From Rachicladosporium sp. CCFEE 5018 (taxonomy: Eukaryota; Ascomycota; Dothideomycetes; Cladosporiales; Cladosporiaceae), in assembly GCA_002077045.2 (NCBI GenBank), contig KZ111158.1:195029-259028 (forward strand): DNA of 64,000 bases. Direction: 5' to 3'. The notes under the pieces are model-generated. The model was not told the origin of the DNA and made no database searches. It worked only from the letters and a program-made list of their open reading frames with translations. Each line of letters begins with the position of its first letter. Positions within the stretch are counted from its first letter, which is position 1. A program made the position numbers and the translations under genes. Shown here in pieces: positions 43,728 through 55,294 of this stretch.

Positions 43728-45404
43728 CTATTGCTTCAAAGCCAGCCCGATCCCGCTCAGATACTTGCATCGGCCTTGCTGTCCTTGGTCAACAGTCTCC
43801 ATGCCGGTGGCTCCAGTCTCAAACTTCAGCCTGCGGTACTCATTGCCCTGCTGCCACTTCTCCCACTGCGGCGTGCCCGACGCCCGATAGGTGTTCGGAT
43901 CACTTGTGCGCACGAAGCTGGTCCAGTAGCCTTGCACTACCCTCACGATGGATTGTTGACACCGCCAGCCTGGTACGATGCTGGTGCACCGCCGTTGGTG
44001 TTTTCAGGTCCCCAGATGGCGTTGACTTCAATAGTGTGCGAGACTCCAGTCCCAGCTGCAGCGGCGGGAGGATCAATGACGTTCCAATGGTAGTTCCAGC
44101 CAGGGATATTGTACTTCGCGTAAATCTCAGAGATGTAGATGCCAGGGCAGATGTACCTGATCTCGCCGTAAGCATCGGAGACTTGTCGCCAGAAGCGGCC
44201 TGAGTCGGGGAATGTCGGCGTGTTGTCAACGGGAAACAAGTAATTGACGATGTCTAGCTGATCTTTGGTGAAGTCTGGGAATTGATCTTTGATGAATCGG
44301 GAGGACGCTTCGTAGGAGGACGTGTTGCGAGGAGTGAATATTGTGCCCTCATTGGTATCATCGCCGTAGATGGCAGGGAGGCGCACGAAGTTGCCGTTTG
44401 CATAGGCCTGTGAGACTCTGTCAGCAGGAGTTATTGCATAGTAGAGGCAATGAACGCTTACGTACCGAATAGGTGTACTCCTTGATGAAGTCGTAGTCTA
44501 GCGTGGGGCCGTACATATAGAGCGGTGGGTCAGCAGCACCAGGGAAGGGAACATTGAAGTTCACCGCTTGGAGTGCAGAGGCACTGAGCCCTCGCAGACA
44601 TGCCAGAGTGTCGCCAGAGCTCGCACATCCGGCGCGTTGCGTGAGATTGTTGTACATGAATTGACTCTCAGGGACGCTTCTGATTGCAGCAAAGGACTGC
44701 GACTCAGCGGCACTGTTGCGGAAGAGTCCATCATCTCGTCCACCGTAGGCAGTAAGCTGCAAGTTGACACTCGCCGCACCAGCCGAATCACCAGCTAGAG
44801 TCACTTTGCGAGGATCGCCGCCGAATTGCCGGATGTAGCGTTGCACCCACTGCAAGGCTTTTCGCTGATCCTTGAGTCTATTGTTGATGCTGCCACCCTT
44901 AGAGACTTCAGAGCTAGCTAGAAAGCCGTAGACACCGACGCGGTAAATGAAGTTGACAACGATGATATTGCTATCGCTCGCCAGTACAAGGCCAGATCCA
45001 TTGTAGTTCGCATTGCTGTTCGTGTTAAAACCCCCACCCTGGATGAAGAAGTACACCGGAAGATTCGACCAGCGATTAGCATTGCTTGGGGCGTAGATAT
45101 CCAGGAACAGGCAATCCTCGTTGCTTGTGGCTGATGGCTGGGGTGAAACGGCACCGTTTGAGGCGGTGCCGAGACAAGTCGGGCCGTGAGCGTTGGCTTC
45201 GACGAAGTCCTGACCACGTGGGACGTCCTGAGGAGCAGCAAAGCGTAGGTTACCGACTGGGGAAGCAGCATATCGAAGACCGAGCCATTGTGATACACCG
45301 TTCGACAGAGCAGTGCCTCGATAGGTGGCGTAAGGCAGATGAACAACGGTTTGAACTGCGAGAGTGACTTTTGCCAAGGCCGTCAAGGATAGAAGGACTC
45401 TCAT
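43728..45404 (-). CDS. Secreted type-B carboxylesterase, frameshifted near the C-terminus (first copy)
   Basis: Exons 44466-45404 and 43728-44407, with a 58-nt intron (gtacgt donor). A signal peptide (RVLLSLTALAKVTLAVQT) is followed by family signatures: NEDCLFLDIYAPSN, VYFFIQGGGFNTNSNANYNG as oxyanion-hole region, and the nucleophile in TLAGDSAGAAS. GVSHTIEVNAIWG holds the likely catalytic His. After VNNP the frame ends in TGA at 43943. The family C-terminus (IVRVVQGYWTSFVRTSDPN to GIGLALKQ, stop at 43728) continues in the next frame. A single base is missing at ~43947-43951, and exon 2 is 680 nt rather than a multiple-compatible 681. All catalytic parts precede the shift. The same shift is in the second copy. 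Confidence 0.82.
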
Positions 45405-45513
45405 GCCTACGGTATGCAACGTGTATGGGATGATAGGAGAAGTAGAGACCGAACAACTCAATCAGGATTGTCGAAGAGATGCTGGAGGGCACTTACCATA
45501 TATCTCTGCGCGG

Positions 45514-45963
45514 TCAGCCACTTCCTATATACCGGCCTTCGCAGATCGTCAGTGTTGCCCTGTGCGACGCTATAGACTTCGGTGTCTCGCACCCCAGCCC
45601 AGCGAATCCGCACGTCTCCTCACGACGCACTGCGATGTCGTATCGAACCATCGCGTCGCTGTGACCGTACCACGAGGTCGAATTTGACGTCGTTGCGCAG
45701 GAGTAGCTTGGATACGGCGATGTCGTGCCGTTCACAGCATGCAGGTGGAAAAAGCGTGCATGGTCTGTGCTGTCATAGCGTGCTAGGTAGTCAGGAACGA
45801 TAGACCTCGACCATGGATCAGTAAGAAGTATATCGCCTATAGCCTCCTCGATGGCCTTTTTTCGTCTTGAAGTAGCTGTCACTGATGGCTCCGCTAATGC
45901 ATATCTTTTCAGATTCGATAGTCCAGTCAATGCGGTCGTATTCGACACGAGGTTCTCATACAC
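45514..45963 (-). CDS. Unidentified reading frame (first copy)
   Basis: An open frame of about 149 codons between the carboxylesterase and GDH. It has no ATG at its start: the frame opens at GTG, directly after an acceptor-like taag. It would therefore have to be a terminal exon of a gene whose upstream exon I cannot place. Composition looks protein-like (KKAIEEAIGDILLTDPWS, then HARFFHLHAVNGT and CATTSNSTSWYGHSD), but no family was recognised. It may be a remnant or chance frame. Confidence 0.25.
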   Translation of the reverse strand: MYENLVSNTTALTGLSNLKRYALAEPSVTATSRRKKAIEEAIGDILLTDPWSRSIVPDYLARYDSTDHARFFHLHAVNGTTSPYPSYSCATTSNSTSWYGHSDAMVRYDIAVRREETCGFAGLGCETPKSIASHRATLTICEGRYIGSG

Positions 45964-46320
45964 CTTACAAATGCGGTCACTCTAACGCTACTAAGCTCAC
46001 ACCGCAAGCCACGATAGTGGAGTACTTAGCTACCCATCACACGTGTTTGCCCTTGTGATGCTCTAAGCTCTCACAATATCACACTAAGCTACAGCTCTAC
46101 GAAGATCAGAAGGTCTTCGAAGGCTTGGCTGCATCAACAATGACGAGCTTTACGCACGGCATTCAAGCACATCGCCATACCGCCATCTACGATACCGCAT
46201 GTACTGGTCGATGGGTAACGCCTACCCCTCGCGCGAACGGTAGGGTAGTCTCATGACTCGTCGCATTTGCAGATATGTACAATACCGCCTTGCCGGCACA
46301 CCGCATGATCGTCGGCACAT
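45964..46320. other. Spacer downstream of GDH, first copy
   Basis: About 357 bp. It presumably contains the GDH terminator. Short AAGCTYA-like words recur near 45992-46097 but form no clear structure. Confidence 0.4.
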
Positions 46321-47929
46321 CTACCACCAGTCGCCCTGGTCCTTCATAGCCGCGGCGGTCTTGCTGAAGCCCGCAATGTTCGCACCGGCTACAAGGGAAG
46401 GGAACTCGCCCTCGGCTGCGGGGACGTACTCTTTGGCGGTCTCCAGGCAGTTGTCGAAGCACGCCTTCATGATGCCCTTGAGCTTCTCGTCGACTTCCTC
46501 TGCGGTCCACTTGAGGCGCTGGCTGTTCTGAGCCATCTCGAGACCTGAGACTGCAACGCCGCCAGCGTTGGCTGCTTTGCCTGTGTTGTTGTCAGCATTT
46601 GCATGGGGCTACCTCGGATTGTCCAGGGTACAACTCACCAGGTGCGTACCAAATCGCCTCGCCCTTGCTCGCCTTCCTGTGCTTCTCAAATACATCAATG
46701 GCCTCTTGTGTACATCCCATGTTGCTGCCCTCTGCGATGAACTTCGCGCCAAGCTCGATCAGCTTCTCTGCCTCTTGTTGTGACACCTCGTTCTGTGTCG
46801 CCGAAGGCAACGCCACGTCCACATTCTCAACGTGTACCCACGGTCGCTCGCCCTCGATGTACTTGAATTTGCTCTTGTACTCTGCGCTCTCGGCCAGCTC
46901 AGAAAGTTGCTTGCGCTTCACCTTGAGGTCTGCAATGACGTTCACGAGATCCGGTGTGATGCCCTTCTCGTCGGTAGCGATCAGTGCACCCTTGCTATCG
47001 GAGAGGGATATGATCGTAGCACCGAGCTCGATGGCCTTGAGAGCCGCGTACTGAGCGACATTGCCAGATCCAGAGATCGCTACGCGCTTGCCCTTGAAGG
47101 ACTCCTTGCCGCCGGATGCGTACTCGATCATGTGTTGAACGTCTGATCAACCTTGTTAGCGACGGAGCCTCATCCCCAGGTGCCATTTCAAGCCAGACTT
47201 ACAGTAGACCAGACCGAAACCAGTAGCCTCTGGTCGGATCAACGAACCACCCCAGTTGCCACCCTTGCCAGTGAGGACACCCTCCCACTTGTTCTTCTCA
47301 GCTCGGTAAGCTCCAAACATCCATCCGATCTCTCTTGGCGAAACACCGATATCACCAGCAGGCACATCGGTGTCTGCCCCGATGTGCTTGTTCAGCTCGC
47401 GCATAAATGCCACGCAGAACTTCCGGATCTCGTTGTCAGATTTGCCCTTTGGGTCGAAGTCTGCGCCACCCTTGCCACCGCCCATGGAGACTGCAATGAT
47501 ACATTAGTGCCCTGTACACTCCAAGTTCCGAAAGCTTTTACTCACGGCCTGTGAGTGCATTCTTAAAGATCTGCTCGAAACCCAAGAACTTCAGGATACT
47601 CAGATTGACAGTTGGGTGGAACCTCAAGCCGCCCTTGTAAGGCCCAAGTGCTGAGTTGAACTGGACCCTGAACCCTCTGTTTACTTTCACTTCGCCCTTG
47701 TCGTTCTCCCAAGTGACACGGAATTGGATGATGCGCTCTGGGATCGCGGCGACCTCGAGTGCCTTCTTGTATTCCGGGTGCTTCTCGAAGAGCGAGCTGT
47801 TCTCGAGTGTGGAGGCAAGCTCTGTGGAACGCTATCAGTATCCGGCCAACTCACGGCACTGCCGCGCTATTTGTGAAACTCACCCTTGTACGCCTGCTCG
47901 AACTCGGGCTCGGAGGGGAGGTTGGACAT
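46321..47929 (-). CDS. NADP-specific glutamate dehydrogenase (first copy)
   Basis: Five exons: 47884-47929, 47546-47821, 47203-47490, 46639-47142 and 46321-46580. Introns are 62, 55, 60 and 58 nt. The spliced product is 457 residues, the normal fungal length. It starts MSNLPSEPEFEQAYKELAST. Signatures are PYKGGLRFHPTVN, LSMGGGKGGADFDPKG with the catalytic-region Lys, and GFGLVYYVQHMIEYA. VAISGSGNVAQYAA is the nucleotide-binding motif, followed by AEGSNMGCTQEAI. It assimilates ammonium onto 2-oxoglutarate using NADPH in the cytosol. Equivalent to GDH1/gdhA of other fungi. Every splice junction restores conserved residues. Probably the same locus as 55295-56903. Confidence 0.95.
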
Positions 47930-49013
47930 GATGATTTCGTGGATGTCTTGTCAAGTGGTTTTCGATGTTCTGCTCGCGTGACCCTTTGTGCTAAGGCTGT
48001 GATTTTATTCTTGCTCTGGAGATCGGGAGAAGATGAGACGAAAACTAGAAGGTAGATGAATGTGGGAAGAAAGAATGAAGAGCTACAGAAACATCACTGT
48101 ACCTGACCACCAGAGCTTCACTCTCAACGCGTCCGGCCAAAACAAATTGGAGTCACGTCACTTTTGGCCGCCGCGCGCCGTTGTCGCTCCCCGCATCGTC
48201 AACGATGTGAGTGGGCAAGGTGGGATGAATTGCACGGTAGAGCGAGCCGGAGAAGTCGATGTTCGCCCAAAGTGAGTGGCAAACAGCGAATGGTCATGCC
48301 ATTGATAAAGTCGCGTCTGATAACGAGGGAGAAGGTGTGATTCGCCGGCGGGCGGATCGACGAGCTAATGCAAGTGTTAAGTGGTAGTGCGCCAATGCTG
48401 TGGGTGAGACTTGGGATGCCGTGATCGGCTGCAAAAATCTGTGTGCCTGGGGCAGGAAAATATCAGGCAATCACGAGGGCGATGCAAGAAACTCCATACA
48501 ATGGTTTGAGTGAGGCGAGTCGACGATATTGAATCGCCTATGCTTACGGACTTCGTCAGAGGCTACCGTAGCTATCTCGTGTCAGCCTCCTGAATAACCC
48601 TTCTCGCTCGCGCCTGCTCTTGCAACCTTCCGCTCTCCCACACGGTGTTCCATCCGCTGCATCCACCACCAGAGTGCATTGTTAAACAGGGTCAGGTTGC
48701 CAGTCACCCTCATGCAGGACCGCCCTGCTAGCACTCCTCGTTGTAATGAGGGTCGTGCAATCGTCCATCCAGCTCCTTCTGCAGCGATCACCAACGCGGA
48801 ATCCCTTCAGATCGACCCCTGCCATCGCAGGCCTTACTGAAGCTGCTCAAGGTGGGTGACCACGTTGCGCCCATCGTAACGCGAGTCGTCCCTGATCAGG
48901 TCCCGTTGCACACAAGCCATGTGTGGATCGGGCAGCACAGTGGCACTTTCGAAGTGCATGTCGCTTTCAAAGGCACGGTATTGGTGCTTGCCATTGCGTA
49001 TCCGATCGCTGCC
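47930..49013. promoter_or_regulatory. GDH upstream region with two GATA-factor sites, first copy
   Basis: About 1.08 kb between GDH and MCT, both minus strand. Two TGATAA words (48303-48308 and 48318-48323), starting 15 bp apart, fit the HGATAR consensus of AreA-type nitrogen regulators. They lie ~375-395 bp upstream of the GDH ATG. Paired sites are what such factors favour, but this is inference. No gene recognised in the rest. Confidence 0.35.
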
Positions 49014-50242
49014 TCACTCCTGCCCAGACGACTCAGTATCATCCAGATCTCTCAGCACACTCTCAACTTCTCGCGGGTCGCTGATGCCCCACACCCCTCC
49101 TCCCTTCACAGCGCCTTTCATTCCTACCTCCTTCCCGACCAGATTCCTTCCAACCTTTCCGGGACCTATGCCAACCCATCTCCTTACTTTCTCCTCCTTA
49201 TGCAGGTATACGATACTGTCATGCCACAGCACAGTCTCCACGCACTGCTTCGCAAGCATGTCCTTCAACTGCTCTTTGCTCTCAAATGGCCGTGCACTGA
49301 CATTCGATATACACGGCATGATCCCAGGCCACATCACGACATCCTCGCCTTTCGCTGATGGCGAGCTCTGATGTAGCAACTTCTTCATGACATCCGCCGC
49401 AGGCTTCATGAGTGGTGAGTGGAACGGGCTATCGCTCTTCAGTCTCACAGCCCTCGGATCGTGTCCAGCGAATTGTCGTAAATGCGTGAGCAACTCATTG
49501 ATCCTCGCTATACTCCCGGAAAGCACAATCTGATTCTTCGAGTTCACATTTGCGATGAGCACCTGCTGTACAGATGGCAGATCCGTGTCCGAGTGACTGT
49601 CCGTCTTCGCGCCCTCATTAGACGCATGGCCAAGGAAGCTGTGGATCGCCTCGACCATTGAGCTGAGGTGGTCGGCTTCGCAGACGAGAGCGACCATGCC
49701 TACTTCCTCGCCGATCTCTTTCGAGCACCGCTCCATGACTTCTGCTCGCCGTCGCACGAGCTTGAGAGCGTCATGTTGGCGTAGATAGCCGCCTGCTACT
49801 AGAGCTGCGAACTCGCCTAGCGAATGACCGAGCACAATGTCTACCCTCTCGTTGGTCTCGAAGCCAAATTCTCGCTCCAGCACCCGCAAGATGATGATGC
49901 TAGTGGCCATAATTGCTGGCTGAGCATTCTGCGTAGCCGTGAGCGTGGAGTTCGGCCCATCGGCTATGATTCGCGAAAGAGGCGTCTGTAGTGTCTCGTC
50001 GATCTCCTGGAGGATCGGCCTCACGGTGTTCGGAAAGGCTTCCAGCCAGTCTGTCGTCATGCCCACTCGCTGCACACCTTGACCAGGGAAGAAGAGAGCT
50101 GTCTTCGGGTGCGTGGCAGGCTTTGTGCTGCTCGTGGTCTGCCATCGGGACTGGGCTGCAGCGTACACCAGCGGGCGGAGGGATGGGGGAAGATGGAGCA
50201 GAGAAGAGGTTGCTCGTAGTGCTGGCAGAGCACCGCTCTGAA
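49014..50242 (-). CDS. Mitochondrial malonyl-CoA:ACP transacylase, 5'-truncated by the gap (first copy)
   Basis: Same protein as 57988-59229. This copy loses its first 13 coding bases because the contig ends at 50242 followed by Ns. The remaining sequence is intact, with ALFFPGQGVQRVGM and VLGHSLGEFAAL containing the active serine. It differs from the other copy by one missense change (Glu here, Lys there, residue 133) and two silent changes. It should not be counted as a separate gene. Confidence 0.9.
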
Positions 50243-50342
50243 NNNNNNNNNNNNNNNNNNNNNNNNNNNNNNNNNNNNNNNNNNNNNNNNNNNNNNNNNN
50301 NNNNNNNNNNNNNNNNNNNNNNNNNNNNNNNNNNNNNNNNNN
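50243..50342. other. Assembly gap of exactly 100 N
   Basis: A run of 100 undetermined bases, the conventional size for a gap of unknown length. Its flanks are the two ends of the 8,874-bp repeat. Any reading frame crossing it is meaningless. Confidence 0.99.
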
Positions 50343-52276
50343 GGGTCTTATGTGCTGCATTCCTCGCTGGTGGTGTGTCAGCCATGCACTTCACGGCTTC
50401 TGTCGGCTGCACATACAGATTCAAGATGTACGCCGTCGATGGAAAGCAGCGAGACGTCCAAGTCCTGATCGCAGGTATTTTGTGCGCAACGGCGGCCATC
50501 ACGTTTCTCGCATATCTCTTCGCAACACGCTCGAAAGCACATCATGCCAAAAAACGCGCCCAGAAAGTTGTCCTCGCAAGTGCCGTCTTCGATGCTGATG
50601 GACGAATACTTGTCAACACCGATGGCACGCTGCCTACGAGGGAGATCACGGACAAGTACAACTCGATCAGCTTCACGGACGACTTCAATGCCAGCCATCC
50701 GGTTCTGCATTGGCTCTTTCGAGTGTCTTACAATTGGAATGGAGTCAGCGACTTGGTCCCTCGTATGCAAACTCACCTGCTCGCACGCCGTGCACCTGCC
50801 GAAGATGAGTCGCACCCGAGTAGCTCGTCCTCGAGTACTGTATACGACCCTTCGACTTACAGTGACCACTCGGTCGTGTTCAGAGAGAGATTCTGCGTTG
50901 CCGCATCGAACTTGGCTGCTAGCATGCACGCCTCACTGGAGAACGTCGGAGTACTGTACGACAGAATCATCGAGACAGGCACGCTTTCTGACGATGTTGC
51001 CACACGGCGCATCACTCGGACAGCGAACAAGTCTACTAACGAGCTCGAACTGGGTGTAAGAAAGGTCATCATGGGCAAAGGCCAAGTACTCTTCCTTGTT
51101 AGGGAGGTCAATCTCGAGGGTACGGACAGGCTTCTGAACTCAGGTTACAGATTCGCACACGTCGCCAACGTCGGGCGGGCGATAGCAGAGTCGCTTCAGA
51201 TCCCGGTGACGGTACTGGAATCGCACTGCGCGTCACTGCGGAGCTACGTCTCTAACACGGAGAAGCTTGACAAGCCTGGCACGTGGCTGAGCCTATTTGC
51301 GCCGATAGCCAAAGCACATGGCCATGGGTTTGACATTGCCGTCAACCGACACCACCAGAATCAGCTGCCAGACGCTCAATTGCTAGCCATGCCGCCACAG
51401 CCTTGGCAGCACGACATGCTGCTCACCCTGGACGGTCTGAAACCGCAAGCGTGCCTGCGTATGCTGGAGAAGCGTCTACAGGCCAATGAAGATCATACTC
51501 CTCAGTATCTAAGGGAGCGCAGATTCGCATCCACTGTCATCAGCACCATCCAGGCCCTTGGCGCGAGCGTACCCGCCGAATGGTTCCACCAGTCAACATT
51601 TGTCGCCAAACAACTCCAAGCGCACTACTCGCACATAGCCACTGGTCATGCTGTCCCCACCATCCTCTACGCTTTCGCTGTTATGGGTGACATGCACATC
51701 GCAATAGATGCCTACAGCGACATCGCGCGTGTACCGCTCTCCTTCTTCAATATGCGGCAGCGCTGCTACAGTGGCTCGCCCGATCATCAAGTCCTGGCAC
51801 AGGACATTCATACCGAGTTCGGCCCGCTACTTGGCCGTAAGATAGTTAATGCGACGCCGTCGACGAGGGCTGGACGTCTAAAGATTTCCAGTGTGACGAA
51901 GCAATTTCACAAGCAGACAACGACCGAGCGTCAGGCCAGCTTTGGCGACACGGACACTTCGTCCGAGAACAATCTGGTCATGCAGGCTGAGCCCACGGGT
52001 AAGGCATCGTTCTCGCCACACGACAGCGAGATGGCGGATCCGTCACTGACTCGCGACAATATCTGGGGTGGGATACTGGTGAATAGCGAGACGACAGTCA
52101 AAACAGACAGCCGAAACTCTTTCACCATGCACCCTGGTGGCGGACAAGGTATCACGACGCAGAGTGGGCTTGGCCCGCAGGTGAATGTGGGTAAAGCTAG
52201 TCAGGAAGAGACCTTCGTCGACGAGCTTTTCGCCACCACCAGAGCGAACTTCTCGCCGCAGAGGCAGGGGTACTAG
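50343..52276 (+). CDS. MHYT-domain protein, 5'-truncated second copy
   Basis: Corresponds to 41369-43302. It starts at the second base of an Arg codon and reads VLCAAFLAGGVSAMHF onward. The first two exons and two of three MHYT motifs are absent because the contig begins here. The only difference seen is a silent T/C change (41700 versus 50674). Most likely the same locus as the complete gene at 40688-43302. Confidence 0.88.
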
Positions 52277-52701
52277 GTGTCCGGGAAGCCTCCGGTGAGG
52301 CCGCTTCTGCAGATTCTTGGATCGAAGAGGAAGAACAGTGACATGGATGGACTACAGGAAACGCCTTGAGGGCTCTAATGATCGATTGGTCAGTATTGCG
52401 GATGGAGGAAAACAGGACCTGGGAAAAGTGGGGAGGCTTTTTGGATCATCCAAACAGCGATCAAAGCGGATCGACAACGGTTGGACAGCACGGCGTCGCG
52501 GGATTTGCAAAAGTGAACGATCTGATTTGTATGCACCTTCGATACCCTAGATACATGACTATGTACAGTAGCCCTTTCCGAAATGCTTTCGCCCGAACGC
52601 TCTTTTCCAGGTCGTAACGTAACCCGCGGGCTCAAGAAACCATTGATCATAACGTCATTCCCGTCTTTTCCCATCATCCATTTTCCCATCATCCAAGGTG
52701 A
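52277..52701. other. Convergent intergenic spacer, second copy
   Basis: Repeat of 43303-43727; same content. Confidence 0.45.
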
Positions 52702-54378
52702 CTATTGCTTCAAAGCCAGCCCGATCCCGCTCAGATACTTGCATCGGCCTTGCTGTCCTTGGTCAACAGTCTCCATGCCGGTGGCTCCAGTCTCAAACTT
52801 CAGCCTGCGGTACTCATTGCCCTGCTGCCACTTCTCCCACTGCGGCGTGCCCGACGCCCGATAGGTGTTCGGATCACTTGTGCGCACGAAGCTGGTCCAG
52901 TAGCCTTGCACTACCCTCACGATGGATTGTTGACACCGCCAGCCTGGTACGATGCTGGTGCACCGCCGTTGGTGTTTTCAGGTCCCCAGATGGCGTTGAC
53001 TTCAATAGTGTGCGAGACTCCAGTCCCAGCTGCAGCGGCGGGAGGATCAATGACGTTCCAATGGTAGTTCCAGCCAGGGATATTGTACTTCGCGTAAATC
53101 TCAGAGATGTAGATGCCAGGGCAGATGTACCTGATCTCGCCGTAAGCATCGGAGACTTGTCGCCAGAAGCGGCCTGAGTCGGGGAATGTCGGCGTGTTGT
53201 CAACGGGAAACAAGTAATTGACGATGTCTAGCTGATCTTTGGTGAAGTCTGGGAATTGATCTTTGATGAATCGGGAGGACGCTTCGTAGGAGGACGTGTT
53301 GCGAGGAGTGAATATTGTGCCCTCATTGGTATCATCGCCGTAGATGGCAGGGAGGCGCACGAAGTTGCCGTTTGCATAGGCCTGTGAGACTCTGTCAGCA
53401 GGAGTTATTGCATAGTAGAGGCAATGAACGCTTACGTACCGAATAGGTGTACTCCTTGATGAAGTCGTAGTCTAGCGTGGGGCCGTACATATAGAGCGGT
53501 GGGTCAGCAGCACCAGGGAAGGGAACATTGAAGTTCACCGCTTGGAGTGCAGAGGCACTGAGCCCTCGCAGACATGCCAGAGTGTCGCCAGAGCTCGCAC
53601 ATCCGGCGCGTTGCGTGAGATTGTTGTACATGAATTGACTCTCAGGGACGCTTCTGATTGCAGCAAAGGACTGCGACTCAGCGGCACTGTTGCGGAAGAG
53701 TCCATCATCTCGTCCACCGTAGGCAGTAAGCTGCAAGTTGACACTCGCCGCACCAGCCGAATCACCAGCTAGAGTCACTTTGCGAGGATCGCCGCCGAAT
53801 TGCCGGATGTAGCGTTGCACCCACTGCAAGGCTTTTCGCTGATCCTTGAGTCTATTGTTGATGCTGCCACCCTTAGAGACTTCAGAGCTAGCTAGAAAGC
53901 CGTAGACACCGACGCGGTAAATGAAGTTGACAACGATGATATTGCTATCGCTCGCCAGTACAAGGCCAGATCCATTGTAGTTCGCATTGCTGTTCGTGTT
54001 AAAACCCCCACCCTGGATGAAGAAGTACACCGGAAGATTCGACCAGCGATTAGCATTGCTTGGGGCGTAGATATCCAGGAACAGGCAATCCTCGTTGCTT
54101 GTGGCTGATGGCTGGGGTGAAACGGCACCGTTTGAGGCGGTGCCGAGACAAGTCGGGCCGTGAGCGTTGGCTTCGACGAAGTCCTGACCACGTGGGACGT
54201 CCTGAGGAGCAGCAAAGCGTAGGTTACCGACTGGGGAAGCAGCATATCGAAGACCGAGCCATTGTGATACACCGTTCGACAGAGCAGTGCCTCGATAGGT
54301 GGCGTAAGGCAGATGAACAACGGTTTGAACTGCGAGAGTGACTTTTGCCAAGGCCGTCAAGGATAGAAGGACTCTCAT
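52702..54378 (-). CDS. Type-B carboxylesterase, frameshifted, second copy
   Basis: Exons 53440-54378 and 52702-53381, identical to 43728-45404. It has the same missing base before IVRVVQGYW, so both contigs support the shift. This rules out a random single-contig error there, although a systematic one remains possible. Conserved nucleophile and His regions are intact. Confidence 0.82.
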
Positions 54379-54487
54379 GCCTACGGTATGCAACGTGTAT
54401 GGGATGATAGGAGAAGTAGAGACCGAACAACTCAATCAGGATTGTCGAAGAGATGCTGGAGGGCACTTACCATATATCTCTGCGCGG

Positions 54488-54937
54488 TCAGCCACTTCCT
54501 ATATACCGGCCTTCGCAGATCGTCAGTGTTGCCCTGTGCGACGCTATAGACTTCGGTGTCTCGCACCCCAGCCCAGCGAATCCGCACGTCTCCTCACGAC
54601 GCACTGCGATGTCGTATCGAACCATCGCGTCGCTGTGACCGTACCACGAGGTCGAATTTGACGTCGTTGCGCAGGAGTAGCTTGGATACGGCGATGTCGT
54701 GCCGTTCACAGCATGCAGGTGGAAAAAGCGTGCATGGTCTGTGCTGTCATAGCGTGCTAGGTAGTCAGGAACGATAGACCTCGACCATGGATCAGTAAGA
54801 AGTATATCGCCTATAGCCTCCTCGATGGCCTTTTTTCGTCTTGAAGTAGCTGTCACTGATGGCTCCGCTAATGCATATCTTTTCAGATTCGATAGTCCAG
54901 TCAATGCGGTCGTATTCGACACGAGGTTCTCATACAC
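54488..54937 (-). CDS. Unidentified reading frame (second copy)
   Basis: Identical to 45514-45963. No ATG, no recognised family. Confidence 0.22.
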   Translation of the reverse strand: MYENLVSNTTALTGLSNLKRYALAEPSVTATSRRKKAIEEAIGDILLTDPWSRSIVPDYLARYDSTDHARFFHLHAVNGTTSPYPSYSCATTSNSTSWYGHSDAMVRYDIAVRREETCGFAGLGCETPKSIASHRATLTICEGRYIGSG

Positions 54938-55294
54938 CTTACAAATGCGGTCACTCTAACGCTACTAAGCTCACACCGCAAGCCACGATAGTGGAGTACT
55001 TAGCTACCCATCACACGTGTTTGCCCTTGTGATGCTCTAAGCTCTCACAATATCACACTAAGCTACAGCTCTACGAAGATCAGAAGGTCTTCGAAGGCTT
55101 GGCTGCATCAACAATGACGAGCTTTACGCACGGCATTCAAGCACATCGCCATACCGCCATCTACGATACCGCATGTACTGGTCGATGGGTAACGCCTACC
55201 CCTCGCGCGAACGGTAGGGTAGTCTCATGACTCGTCGCATTTGCAGATATGTACAATACCGCCTTGCCGGCACACCGCATGATCGTCGGCACAT
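54938..55294. other. Spacer downstream of GDH, second copy
   Basis: Repeat of 45964-46320; nothing additional. Confidence 0.4.

Larger units (their letters stand above)
41369..50242 (+). repeat. 8,874-bp direct repeat, first copy (end of left contig)
   Basis: Identical in length to 50343-59216 (constant offset 8,974). It ends exactly where the N run begins. It covers most of the MHYT gene, the carboxylesterase, an unidentified frame, GDH and all but the first 13 coding bases of MCT. Four substitutions relative to the other copy were found (41700, 49764, 49859, 50031) and no indels. Best explained as an unmerged contig overlap. Confidence 0.95.

Noticed and set aside
49900..50502. A minus-strand frame crossing the gap
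   Set aside because: Antisense to MHYT and out of frame with MCT, connected only by Ns.
49991..52276. A 761-codon plus-strand frame running across the N gap
   Set aside because: It joins antisense MCT sequence through 34 undetermined codons to the MHYT coding region; a product of the false junction.
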